NCBI GenBank assembly: GCA_002495905.1
Contig: DAHJ01000004.1
Coordinates: 1-37,587 of the forward strand
DNA: 37,587 nt
Source of the DNA: Thaumarchaeota archaeon UBA223
Lineage (GTDB): Archaea; Thermoproteota; Nitrososphaeria; Nitrososphaerales; UBA57
Direction: 5' to 3'
The notes below the pieces were generated by a model. That model was given only the letters and a program-made list of their open reading frames with translations, searched no databases and had not been told where the DNA came from. The position numbers and the translations under genes were made by a program. Position 1 is the stretch's first letter. Each line of letters begins with the position of its first letter. This document shows, piece after piece, positions 8,151-15,616 of this stretch.

Positions 8151-10421
8151 ATGAACCATAGAAATTGGTTAGCATTAGCTGCCGTCTTATTGGGATATTT
8201 ATTAGTAGCATCCACTATGATGTTTGCTGCACCAGTAGGAACAGCTGAAGGACAAAACAATTTAAGTCGAGAAGAGCGAAATTGGGAGTTCATTAATCAT
8301 AACAGATTTGGAACAAACCATAATCCTCAAACTCAAATCAATAAGGAGAATGCACAATACATTGAACTAAAATGGGTTGCACCTATCCCTTCAACAAATC
8401 AGTTTGGAGCAGGTAGTTGGGGCGATGCAGAAGGTTCTCAAGCTCCTCAATTGGTTGTAGACGGTGTTGTTTTTAATGTCTTAAACAGAAAATCTATTCT
8501 TGCATATGATGCCGCAACTGGTGAAGTTGTTTGGCAATGGGAACATCCTGAATATGATCAGGACGCTGCAAGAAAAGACTTCCCTATTGCTGTAGATACA
8601 GCACATACTCATGGTATGTACTACAGTGATGGTTACTTAGTACAAACTGACTTTGGTTGTAAATACACATTTAATGATCCAAAGACCGGTGAAGTCGCAA
8701 AACAACTTACACACTTATGTGTTGAAAATACCAATGCCGCTGATGGTTGGTTCCCAGCAGATAAATTAAATCCTGCAGGATGGGGAATCCCAACAAACAG
8801 TGGTGAATACCGAAGTAGAGGTACACATCCTCCAACAACTTGGGTTGAAGAAGATCTTATCTTCCACGCTCTAGGAAGTCATGCTGAAGGTACTTATGGT
8901 GCAAGACACTTTGCATCTGCAAGAAAGTATTCTACAGGTGAACTCGTATGGAGAACATGGTTAGCACCTCCTTGTGGTGATCCAGTAACATGTGGTCCTG
9001 GTAAAGACGGTCCATTATTTACTGAAGAAAAAGCCGCTTGGGGTCAATGGTTAGTAGACAACTGTGATAAGATTTGGTTATACTCACCTAAAGTCAAAGT
9101 AGCACCTTATGCTGTTTCAGCCTGTGATATGAACCAGGACATCCTCAGAAATGACTGGGGAGACATGCGTTCTAACTCAGGTATAAGCAATATTTGGGGC
9201 CAGATGCCAGTTGATAAAGAAAATGGCATGATCTATTATGGTACTGCACAGCCAGGACCTGATAGAAACGGTACCCATGCTCCAGGTCCTCGATTATTTG
9301 GATCATCATTTGTAGCACTCGATGCACGAACTGGTGAATTCAAATGGGCTTATCAAACAGCTCCAAGAGACCTTTGGGACTATGACTGTGCATGGAACAC
9401 TATGTTAGTAGATACAGTTGTCAATAATGAAGAAAAACGTGTCGTCATTGGCGGTTGTAAGAACGGTATAATCTACGTTCTTGACGCAGAAACTGGACAT
9501 GCTTATCATGCAATGGAATCAACCTTTATTGCAAGATGTGAACCAACTTGTATACTCTATGATCCATTAAGTGATGAAGACATGACAAAACCATGGACTA
9601 ACTATCCTGACACAAAACCATTCTGGATGAACTGTCAAACAACAGGTTGTCTTGAAGCTGACTTTGCATTTGATCCTGATAGAAACATGATCTATGCAGG
9701 TCTATACAATCTTCCTGAATGGGCATCAGTAGGTAATGCTGAAGTACGAGGCGTAAGTCTTGCTGGTTGTAATGCAGCATGTCAAGAAGAACGTGGTCAC
9801 CCAGGTGCACCTCATGATCCAATAATCAATTCTAGTATCGTTGCCTTCGACGTCAACACTGGCGAAGAAAAGTGGAGATACTTTATTGACGGTTATGGAT
9901 TCCGAGGTGGAGTAATTGTCAGTGGTGGAGTCGTATGGTTTGCAGCCGTTGATGGTTGGGCCAGAGGTCTAGACGCTGATACAGGAGAACTACTCTATGA
10001 ACACAACACAGGTTCACAAGCTGTAATTCAACCTACAATCGGTGCAGATGACGATGGTAACATGAAAATATTCAGAGTTATCGGAGGTCGTGCAATCCGA
10101 GGAATGGGTTCATCACAACCAGGTGCTGTTATGGCATATGGTCTTCGTGACGGATGGCAAGATATTGCCGTTGAAATTAGAGAAGTTGAACGTGTAGTCG
10201 AGGTCGAAGTTGTCGAGGAAGTCGAAGTCGTACGTGAAGTCGAAGTCGAAAAAGTCGTTGAAGTCGAAGTCGAAAAAGTCGTTGAAGTAGAAGTAGAAAA
10301 AGAAGTCGAAGTCGTCACAACTGAAGAAGTTATCAGTCCAATTTCATATGTTGTAATTGGTCTTGGTGTCGTTCTGGCAGTAGTCGGCGGAGTACTCTTC
10401 TCTAGATCCAACAAAAAATAG
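8151..10421 (+). CDS. membrane-anchored, stalked PQQ-dependent dehydrogenase 2
   Basis: This 756-residue paralogue of the preceding gene begins MNHRNWLALAAVLLGYLLV (signal peptide). It has the same PQQ propeller signatures (ILAYDAATGEVVWQW, FVALDARTGEFKW, IIYVLDAETG, IVAFDVNTGEEKWRY) and PRDLWDYDCAW with presumed catalytic Asp410 and Asp412. Several Cys residues could form disulfides outside the cell. The C-terminus has a Val/Glu stalk containing a 24-bp tandem DNA repeat, then EEVISPISYVVIGLGVVLAV, almost identical to paralogue 1. The two genes have separate promoters and terminators, so they can be regulated independently. Substrate is not predictable from sequence. Codon choice (GTC, AAC, GGT) suggests high expression. 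Confidence 0.88.
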   Translation: MNHRNWLALAAVLLGYLLVASTMMFAAPVGTAEGQNNLSREERNWEFINHNRFGTNHNPQTQINKENAQYIELKWVAPIPSTNQFGAGSWGDAEGSQAPQLVVDGVVFNVLNRKSILAYDAATGEVVWQWEHPEYDQDAARKDFPIAVDTAHTHGMYYSDGYLVQTDFGCKYTFNDPKTGEVAKQLTHLCVENTNAADGWFPADKLNPAGWGIPTNSGEYRSRGTHPPTTWVEEDLIFHALGSHAEGTYGARHFASARKYSTGELVWRTWLAPPCGDPVTCGPGKDGPLFTEEKAAWGQWLVDNCDKIWLYSPKVKVAPYAVSACDMNQDILRNDWGDMRSNSGISNIWGQMPVDKENGMIYYGTAQPGPDRNGTHAPGPRLFGSSFVALDARTGEFKWAYQTAPRDLWDYDCAWNTMLVDTVVNNEEKRVVIGGCKNGIIYVLDAETGHAYHAMESTFIARCEPTCILYDPLSDEDMTKPWTNYPDTKPFWMNCQTTGCLEADFAFDPDRNMIYAGLYNLPEWASVGNAEVRGVSLAGCNAACQEERGHPGAPHDPIINSSIVAFDVNTGEEKWRYFIDGYGFRGGVIVSGGVVWFAAVDGWARGLDADTGELLYEHNTGSQAVIQPTIGADDDGNMKIFRVIGGRAIRGMGSSQPGAVMAYGLRDGWQDIAVEIREVERVVEVEVVEEVEVVREVEVEKVVEVEVEKVVEVEVEKEVEVVTTEEVISPISYVVIGLGVVLAVVGGVLFSRSNKK
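10236..10307 (+). repeat. 24-bp tandem repeat encoding EVEVEKVV units
   Basis: Two exact copies of a 24-bp unit lie at 10236-10259 and 10260-10283, with a diverged third at 10284-10307. Each unit encodes EVEVEKVV or EVEVEKEV. They sit within a longer Val/Glu-rich stalk coding region spanning about 10168-10332. Confidence 0.9.
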
Positions 10422-10432
10422 ATAGATATATC

Positions 10433-10469
10433 TTAGCTGCTCCTTCGGGAGTGGCTAAATATTTTTTTT
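10433..10469 (+). terminator. hairpin with UUCG tetraloop plus U-tract
   Basis: An 11-bp stem (TTAGCTGCTCC 10433-10443 with GGAGTGGCTAA 10448-10458, two G-U pairs) is closed by the very stable loop TTCG. Eight T residues follow at 10462-10469. It begins 11 bases after the stop of the second PQQ dehydrogenase. The minus-strand MetRS gene ends just beyond, so it may insulate the convergent pair. Confidence 0.88.
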
Positions 10470-10474
10470 AAAAT

Positions 10475-12118
10475 CTATTTCAGTTTTTGTTTTTGTTCAT
10501 TTATTGCTTTATTTTCAATTTTTTCGAATAAAATTTTAGCATCATTAATTTTGTGATTAGCTTCTATTTTTAATTCTCCACAATTTTCCCAATTTATTTT
10601 TTTCTTTTCTATATTCATTGTATTGAATAGTTTATCTATGCTATGAGGCATGAATGGATTGAGTAGTATTCCTAAACTTTGTACTGCATTCATGCTTATG
10701 TATATAGTGTTTTCACTATTTCCTTTCCATGGTTCTTTCTTTTGAAAATATCTATTACAACCATCTGACAAATCTAAAATATTTTTCATTGCTCTGTCTA
10801 TGTGATTGTTCTCTATATTTTCCATTACTTTATTCTTTGATTCTTGAATTAATTCAATTAATTCATTATCATCATTATCTAATTCTTTAGGTTCTGGAAT
10901 TATACCGTTGTATTTTGAATTAGTAAAACTCAAGACTCTGTGTATGAAATTTCCAATACTTGCTACTAATTCGTTATTAATTTTTACTTGGAAATCGTCC
11001 CAATCAAAATTTACATCTGATTGATCATATGGTGTTATTCTTGTCAGATAATATCTTAGATAATCTGCTGGAAAATCACTAAGAAAATCCCTTAAACCTA
11101 TGTACATTCCTCTACTCTTTGAAAATTTCTCTCCCTGAAGCATTAAATGACCTCTTGTTGGAATGAAATCTGGAAGTTTATACTCTTCATTTATGGCTAA
11201 TCTCATAGCTGTCAGGAATAAATAGTGATGATATACTATGTCTTTTCCAATGTAATGATAAATAGTTGAGTCATTCCAAAATTCTTTTCCATTTATTCCC
11301 TTGGAATTTAGATGTTCTATCGTAGTTGAAATATAACAAATGTGGTTGTCGAACCATCCGTATAGAACTTTACCTTCAGCTTCTTCCAAAGGAATATTTA
11401 CACCCCATGAAATATCTCTTGTTATATCCCAGTCATTTAATCCATCTTCAATCCATCTTATTACGTAGTTTTTAACATCTTTCTGAAGATTGTCGTTATT
11501 GTTTAACCATGTTTTTAATTTATCTGATAGTGCAGAAAGTTTAAAGAAATAATGTGCACTTGTCTTCATTACTGGTTCATTTTTACATATCGCACATATT
11601 GGTTTTAAAATCTCAGAATGATTGAACGCTCTTCCACATTTTTCACATCCATCTGAATATTGATTATCTTCTTTACAATATGGACATGTTCCTAATACAT
11701 ATCTGTCTGGCAAATATTTATCGTCCGTATTACAATATAATTGGTTGATTTCTTTTCTATAGATTAAATCATTGTTGTAAATCTGATTAAAGAAATACTG
11801 TGTTAATTTAATATTTTCTTTTGAACTTGTATTTCGAAAATCATCAAATAAAATTCCTAAATCAGTGAAATCCTTCAAATCACGTTCTTTCCAATATTTT
11901 ACATATTCTTCTGGAGTTTTATTTTGTTTCTCTGATTGGAGAAGTATTGGTGTTCCAAAATCATCAGATGCACAAGTAAAAACTACATTTTTTCCAATCG
12001 ATCTATAGAATCTTGCTAATATATCCGCAGGTAAATAAGTTGATACAATGTGTCCTAAATGAATTTCTCCATTTGCATAAGGCAATGCACTTGTAATAAT
12101 AATATTATCTTTTACCAA
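10475..12118 (-). CDS. metG: methionyl-tRNA synthetase, catalytic chain
   Basis: This 547-residue class I aminoacyl-tRNA synthetase charges tRNA-Met. The HIGH-type motif is HLGH at residues 20-23 after ALPYANGEI. A zinc-knuckle region carries several Cys pairs (CNTDD, CPYC, CEKC, CAIC), and the KMSKS-type motif appears as EKFSKSRG. The anticodon-binding helical domain follows (GNFIHRVLSFTNSKY, then RAMKNILDL). There is no C-terminal EMAPII-type domain; that function is likely supplied by the separate gene at 5202-5528. The start is a TTG at 12118; the only upstream ATG nearby is out of frame. Only 53 bases, including a hairpin, separate its stop from the convergent PQQ gene. Confidence 0.95.
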   Translation of the reverse strand: MVKDNIIITSALPYANGEIHLGHIVSTYLPADILARFYRSIGKNVVFTCASDDFGTPILLQSEKQNKTPEEYVKYWKERDLKDFTDLGILFDDFRNTSSKENIKLTQYFFNQIYNNDLIYRKEINQLYCNTDDKYLPDRYVLGTCPYCKEDNQYSDGCEKCGRAFNHSEILKPICAICKNEPVMKTSAHYFFKLSALSDKLKTWLNNNDNLQKDVKNYVIRWIEDGLNDWDITRDISWGVNIPLEEAEGKVLYGWFDNHICYISTTIEHLNSKGINGKEFWNDSTIYHYIGKDIVYHHYLFLTAMRLAINEEYKLPDFIPTRGHLMLQGEKFSKSRGMYIGLRDFLSDFPADYLRYYLTRITPYDQSDVNFDWDDFQVKINNELVASIGNFIHRVLSFTNSKYNGIIPEPKELDNDDNELIELIQESKNKVMENIENNHIDRAMKNILDLSDGCNRYFQKKEPWKGNSENTIYISMNAVQSLGILLNPFMPHSIDKLFNTMNIEKKKINWENCGELKIEANHKINDAKILFEKIENKAINEQKQKLK

Positions 12119-12165
12119 ATTATCACGAACTGATATCTTATCATTCTAGTAATATAAAAAAATAA

Positions 12166-12174
12166 CATTATATA
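12166..12174 (+). promoter_or_regulatory. TATA-like element for the glycosyltransferase gene
   Basis: CATTATATA is centred about 30 bases before the TTG start at 12200. The 81-base spacer 12119-12199 must also hold the minus-strand MetRS promoter, where AT-rich candidates (12131-12160) are ambiguous. Confidence 0.45.
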
Positions 12175-12199
12175 CCCGTTATTTACTATTCATACTTAA

Positions 12200-12913
12200 T
12201 TGAAAATATCGATAATCATACCTGCATATAATGAGGAACTACAACTCTATGAGAATCTACAAAAGATTAAAAATTCATTTGATTTTAATGATTTTTCTGA
12301 TTACGAAATAATTGTTTGCGACAATAACTCTTCTGATAAAACATCAATTATTGCTCATGAGTTTGGAGCTCGAGTAGTTTTTGAACCATTTAATCAAATT
12401 TCAAAAGCTCGTAATAAAGGCGCAAGTATAGCTAATGGCGAATGGCTAGTCTTTATTGATGCTGATTCATGGCCATCTAAATATTTGATTCATTTATTAT
12501 TGGAACAAATTAATTCCGAAAAATCTATTGCTGGAAGTTCTCTTGTACAATTTGTATCTTCTCCTTTGTGGTGGAAAGCTACTTGGAAATTTTCTAATAT
12601 ATCTATGCCCTTGCTAAATCTTACTCCTACAGGTGCTTTTATGTTCTGCAAACGTTCTGCTTTCAATGAAGTCGGTGGTTTTAACGAAGAAATTTTTGTT
12701 CTAGAAGATCTTGATTTCTCTTATAAAATGCGTAAATATTCTAAATCTTTTAATAAAAAATTCACAATTATCAAAGAGCCCATTTATACTTCATCTCGTC
12801 GTTCAAATAATCTTAAACCTAAAGATTTTGTAAAAATCGCAGTTAATTTGTCGACTAGAGGCAAATCTTCATTAAAAGATAAATCACGTTTTCAGCAATG
12901 GTATACTCGATAA
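12200..12913 (+). CDS. GT2-family glycosyltransferase
   Basis: This 237-residue protein is a GT-A fold family 2 glycosyltransferase. It starts ISIIIPAYNEE, then has DNNSSDKTSIIAHEFGA and SKARNKGASIANGEWLVFID, with the DXD-type metal site in IDADSW. The acceptor side shows PTGAFMFCKRSAFNEVGGFNE and EDLDFSYKMRKY, typical for the family. There is no transmembrane helix, so it should be cytoplasmic or peripheral. It transfers a sugar from a nucleotide- or lipid-linked donor; the acceptor (glycolipid, S-layer or other glycan) cannot be read from sequence. TTG 12200 is the only sensible start because the catalytic beta-strand begins at residue 2. It is divergent from metG and 38 bases upstream of an oxidoreductase. 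Confidence 0.88.
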   Translation: MKISIIIPAYNEELQLYENLQKIKNSFDFNDFSDYEIIVCDNNSSDKTSIIAHEFGARVVFEPFNQISKARNKGASIANGEWLVFIDADSWPSKYLIHLLLEQINSEKSIAGSSLVQFVSSPLWWKATWKFSNISMPLLNLTPTGAFMFCKRSAFNEVGGFNEEIFVLEDLDFSYKMRKYSKSFNKKFTIIKEPIYTSSRRSNNLKPKDFVKIAVNLSTRGKSSLKDKSRFQQWYTR

Positions 12914-12920
12914 GTAACTA

Positions 12921-12929
12921 TTATATTTA
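12921..12929 (+). promoter_or_regulatory. TATA-like element for the MDR oxidoreductase
   Basis: TTATATTTA is centred 27 bases before the ATG at 12952, consistent with a leaderless transcript. Confidence 0.5.
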
Positions 12930-12951
12930 CTAGGATGGTTTTTTAATTAGA

Positions 12952-13983
12952 ATGAAAGCCTCAGTATTCTATAAACATGGGCCTCCTGAAGTACTTGAAT
13001 ATACTGATGTCGATGATCCTGTAGTCTCAAATAATGAAGTTCTCGTAAAAGTCAAAGCCTGTTCAATTAATCATCTTGATTTATGGATTAGACATGGAAG
13101 AACTGGTTATTCCGAAATTCCATTTCCACATATACTTGGATGTGATATATCTGGAATAATTGAAGATTCTAACGGTTTTACTGACTTTAATGAAGGAGAT
13201 GAAGTAATTGTATCTCCTGGAATTGGTTGTGGAAAATGTAAATATTGTTCTCAAGGTAATGATAATTTTTGTAAACAATATAGTATAATTGGCGGCTGGG
13301 ATAGAAAAGGCGGATATGCTGAATTTGCATCTGTACCTTCACAAAATATCATTCCTAAACCAAAAAATCTATCGTTTGAAGAATCTGCATCTTTACCTCT
13401 TACATTTTTGACTGCATGGAATATGCTTGTAAAACGTGCACAAATCAAAACTGGCGAAAATGTTTTGATTGTAGGAGGTTCAAGTGGAGTTGGAAGTGCT
13501 GCAATTCAAATTGCTAAGTTATTCAATTGTTACGTTTTTGCTACTGCAGGCACGGAAGATAAATTAAACAAAATGAAAAATCTTGGTGCTGATTTTGTTA
13601 TTAATCATACTTCTAATGATTTTGGCGAAATTGTTCGAGAAAATACTAATCGTAATGGTGCGGATATAGTTTTTGAACACGTTGGATCTGCTACTTGGTC
13701 TAAAAGTATCGATTCCTTGACTCATGGCGGTAGGTTGATTACATGTGGAACTACTACTGGGTCTGAAACTGACTTTGATATACGCTTACTTTATCGAAGG
13801 CAATTATCATTAATGGGTTCATTTATGGGTTCTAAAGGAGATCTTCTACACCTTCTTAAATTCATAGATTCAGGTAAATTGAAACCTGTTTTAGGCAATA
13901 CATTTCCACTAAGCGAAGCAAGTAAAGCCCATGAATTAATTGAAAATCGTCAACATTTTGGCAAGGTAGTACTCAAAGTTTAA
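12952..13983 (+). CDS. zinc-binding MDR-family oxidoreductase (alcohol dehydrogenase/quinone reductase-like)
   Basis: This 343-residue medium-chain dehydrogenase/reductase begins MKASVFYKHGPPEVLEY and contains INHLDLWIRHG. The structural-zinc lobe has Cys93, Cys96, Cys99 and Cys107. The Rossmann motif is VGGSSGVGSAAIQIAK. The usual catalytic-zinc ligands are not evident: the Cys of the GVCHTD motif is replaced in CSINHLD, and GHE is replaced by GCD at 63-65. It therefore resembles quinone reductase or acyl-CoA (crotonyl/acryloyl-CoA) reductase branches more than classical alcohol dehydrogenases. It probably uses NAD(P)H in the cytoplasm; the substrate is unknown. It appears to have its own promoter despite the short gap after the glycosyltransferase gene. 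Confidence 0.85.
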   Translation: MKASVFYKHGPPEVLEYTDVDDPVVSNNEVLVKVKACSINHLDLWIRHGRTGYSEIPFPHILGCDISGIIEDSNGFTDFNEGDEVIVSPGIGCGKCKYCSQGNDNFCKQYSIIGGWDRKGGYAEFASVPSQNIIPKPKNLSFEESASLPLTFLTAWNMLVKRAQIKTGENVLIVGGSSGVGSAAIQIAKLFNCYVFATAGTEDKLNKMKNLGADFVINHTSNDFGEIVRENTNRNGADIVFEHVGSATWSKSIDSLTHGGRLITCGTTTGSETDFDIRLLYRRQLSLMGSFMGSKGDLLHLLKFIDSGKLKPVLGNTFPLSEASKAHELIENRQHFGKVVLKV

Positions 13984-13988
13984 TATCA
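13979..13988 (+). promoter_or_regulatory. TATA-like element for aspS
   Basis: GTTTAATATC, overlapping the stop of the preceding gene, is centred about 29 bases before the ATG at 14013. Confidence 0.4.
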
Positions 13989-14012
13989 TTCAATCATATT
14001 CCACATATCGAA

Positions 14013-15329
14013 ATGAACGCTGACAATAAAGACCAAAAAAAATTAATTCGAACTTCTTATTCTAAAGATATTACTCCTGATTTTGATGAAAAAAATATAA
14101 CCGTTATTGGTTGGATTGTTAGTATTAGAAAACAAGGTAAAATTTATTTTATAATGCTTTATGATTCTACTGGTCCTTTACAAATAATTATTAAAAAAGG
14201 CGTTTCGCACGATGATATATTTGCCCAAGCCGAAACCTTGAAAGAACATTCGTCAATAGCTGTACAAGGAATTATTAAGAAAAGTGATAAAGCTCCAAAA
14301 GGCGTAGAACTTCATCCTGAAGAAATTTCTGTACTATCAACAACTAATAAAATTCCTCCTTTTTCATTATACGGCGGCCAATTGCCAAATATCGATAAAC
14401 GACTCGATATACGAGCTGTTGATTTGAGAAGACCTTCTGCACAATCTATTATGAAATTACGTGCAAAAACATTACAATCTATTAGAAATTTCTATATTGA
14501 TTGCGATTATCTTGAAGTAAATACTCCTAAGATTATTGCTACAGCTACAGAGGGTGGCTCTGCTTTGTTTCCTATGCTCTACTATGATAAAGAGGCATTT
14601 CTTACCCAGAGTCCGCAACTTTTTAAAGAACAATTAGTTCTGCCATTTGAAAAAGTATTTGAAATTGCTTATGCATATAGAGCTGAAAAAAGTAGAACAT
14701 TATACCATATCAGTGAATTTATTTCTGTAGATATGGAACAAGCCTTTATCGATTATAAAGACGTGTTAAAAATTATCGAAGATTTGTTACTTCATATAAA
14801 AAATGATTTACTTGAAACAAGTTCTGAACATCTTGAATTGTTGGATTCTAAAGACTGGACAACTTTTGACAGTATCCCGTCTGTTACTTATAATGATGCT
14901 ATTGATTTAATTAAAGAGGTAGACTCCAAAATAGAATGGGGTGATGATCTTTCAACCAAATCAATGGACATATTATCAAAAAAATTCCCTCATTTTTACT
15001 ATGTAACTGATTGGCCTTCAGCAGGAAAACCCTTCTATATCAAATGTGAAGGAGATTATTCTGAATCGTTTGACTTAATGTACGGTAATAAGGAATTAGC
15101 TTCAGGTGGAACTCGTGTAAATGACAAAGACGAATTAATTGATCGACTTAAACAAAAAAATCTAAACCCTAATGGATTTGATTTTCATCTTCGTGTATTT
15201 GATTATGGAATGCCTCCTCATGCAGGATTTGGATTAGGGTTTGAACGATTAATGATGACTATTGCAAATCAGACAAATATTCGAGAAGTTGGTCTGTTTC
15301 CACGAGACCAACATCGACTTTCACCTTAG
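14013..15329 (+). CDS. aspS: aspartyl-tRNA synthetase, archaeal type, probably non-discriminating
   Basis: This 438-residue class II synthetase has an N-terminal OB-fold anticodon domain (VIGWIVSIRKQGK) and an archaeal/eukaryal catalytic core: motif 2 as AYAYRAEKSRTLYHISEF and motif 3 as GFGLGFERLMM. From memory of work on Thermococcus AspRS, discrimination for tRNA-Asp depends on a Trp and a Lys near the anticodon; here those places appear to be Val36 and Pro95, which fits a non-discriminating enzyme that also makes Asp-tRNA-Asn. The gene leads a cluster with gatC, gatA and gatB, which would convert that product. The stop overlaps a GTG, but gatC most likely starts at 15338. Confidence 0.95.
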   Translation: MNADNKDQKKLIRTSYSKDITPDFDEKNITVIGWIVSIRKQGKIYFIMLYDSTGPLQIIIKKGVSHDDIFAQAETLKEHSSIAVQGIIKKSDKAPKGVELHPEEISVLSTTNKIPPFSLYGGQLPNIDKRLDIRAVDLRRPSAQSIMKLRAKTLQSIRNFYIDCDYLEVNTPKIIATATEGGSALFPMLYYDKEAFLTQSPQLFKEQLVLPFEKVFEIAYAYRAEKSRTLYHISEFISVDMEQAFIDYKDVLKIIEDLLLHIKNDLLETSSEHLELLDSKDWTTFDSIPSVTYNDAIDLIKEVDSKIEWGDDLSTKSMDILSKKFPHFYYVTDWPSAGKPFYIKCEGDYSESFDLMYGNKELASGGTRVNDKDELIDRLKQKNLNPNGFDFHLRVFDYGMPPHAGFGLGFERLMMTIANQTNIREVGLFPRDQHRLSP

Positions 15330-15337
15330 TGATTATT

Positions 15338-15613
15338 ATGTCTGATAAAAAAATAATTGACGCAAAAAAATATTCCGAATTATCAAAGATTGAATTATCT
15401 GATCAAGAAATGAATATCTTGAATGAACAATTTCCTGATATTCTTGAATATTTTGATTTATTATCTCAAGTAGATACATCTGAAAATATTGATGACGAAC
15501 GAATATCAAATATTTTTCGTGAAGATACAATTGATGATTCTATAGCAGATAGTATTCTGGACGTTGTTCCTGAAAAGAAAGATAGGTTTGTAAAAGGACC
15601 TCGGATGATGTAA
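15338..15613 (+). CDS. gatC: Asp/Glu-tRNA amidotransferase subunit C
   Basis: This 91-residue protein matches GatC: the N-terminal helix with YSELSKIELSDQEMNILNEQ and a C-terminal tail ending VKGPRMM. GatC wraps around the GatA-GatB interface and stabilises the amidotransferase that converts Asp-tRNA-Asn or Glu-tRNA-Gln to the amide. The ATG at 15338 is chosen rather than the GTG at 15329 that overlaps the aspS stop. It lies 8 bases after aspS and 3 bases before gatA, in one operon. Confidence 0.9.
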   Translation: MSDKKIIDAKKYSELSKIELSDQEMNILNEQFPDILEYFDLLSQVDTSENIDDERISNIFREDTIDDSIADSILDVVPEKKDRFVKGPRMM

Positions 15614-15616
15614 GAA

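Noticed and set aside
10236..10307. Regular repeats as a possible CRISPR array
   Set aside because: The units are contiguous with no spacers and are in frame within a protein stalk.
10028..10414. Minus-strand open frame of 128 residues rich in Ser and Thr
   Set aside because: It is the antisense of the Val/Glu stalk codons (GTC GAA read backwards), which creates a mucin-like pattern by chance; it lies wholly inside the PQQ dehydrogenase gene.
12119..12199. Short ATG frame or small RNA in the metG/glycosyltransferase spacer
   Set aside because: The frame closes after ten codons and the spacer is explained by divergent promoters; no stable fold is visible.
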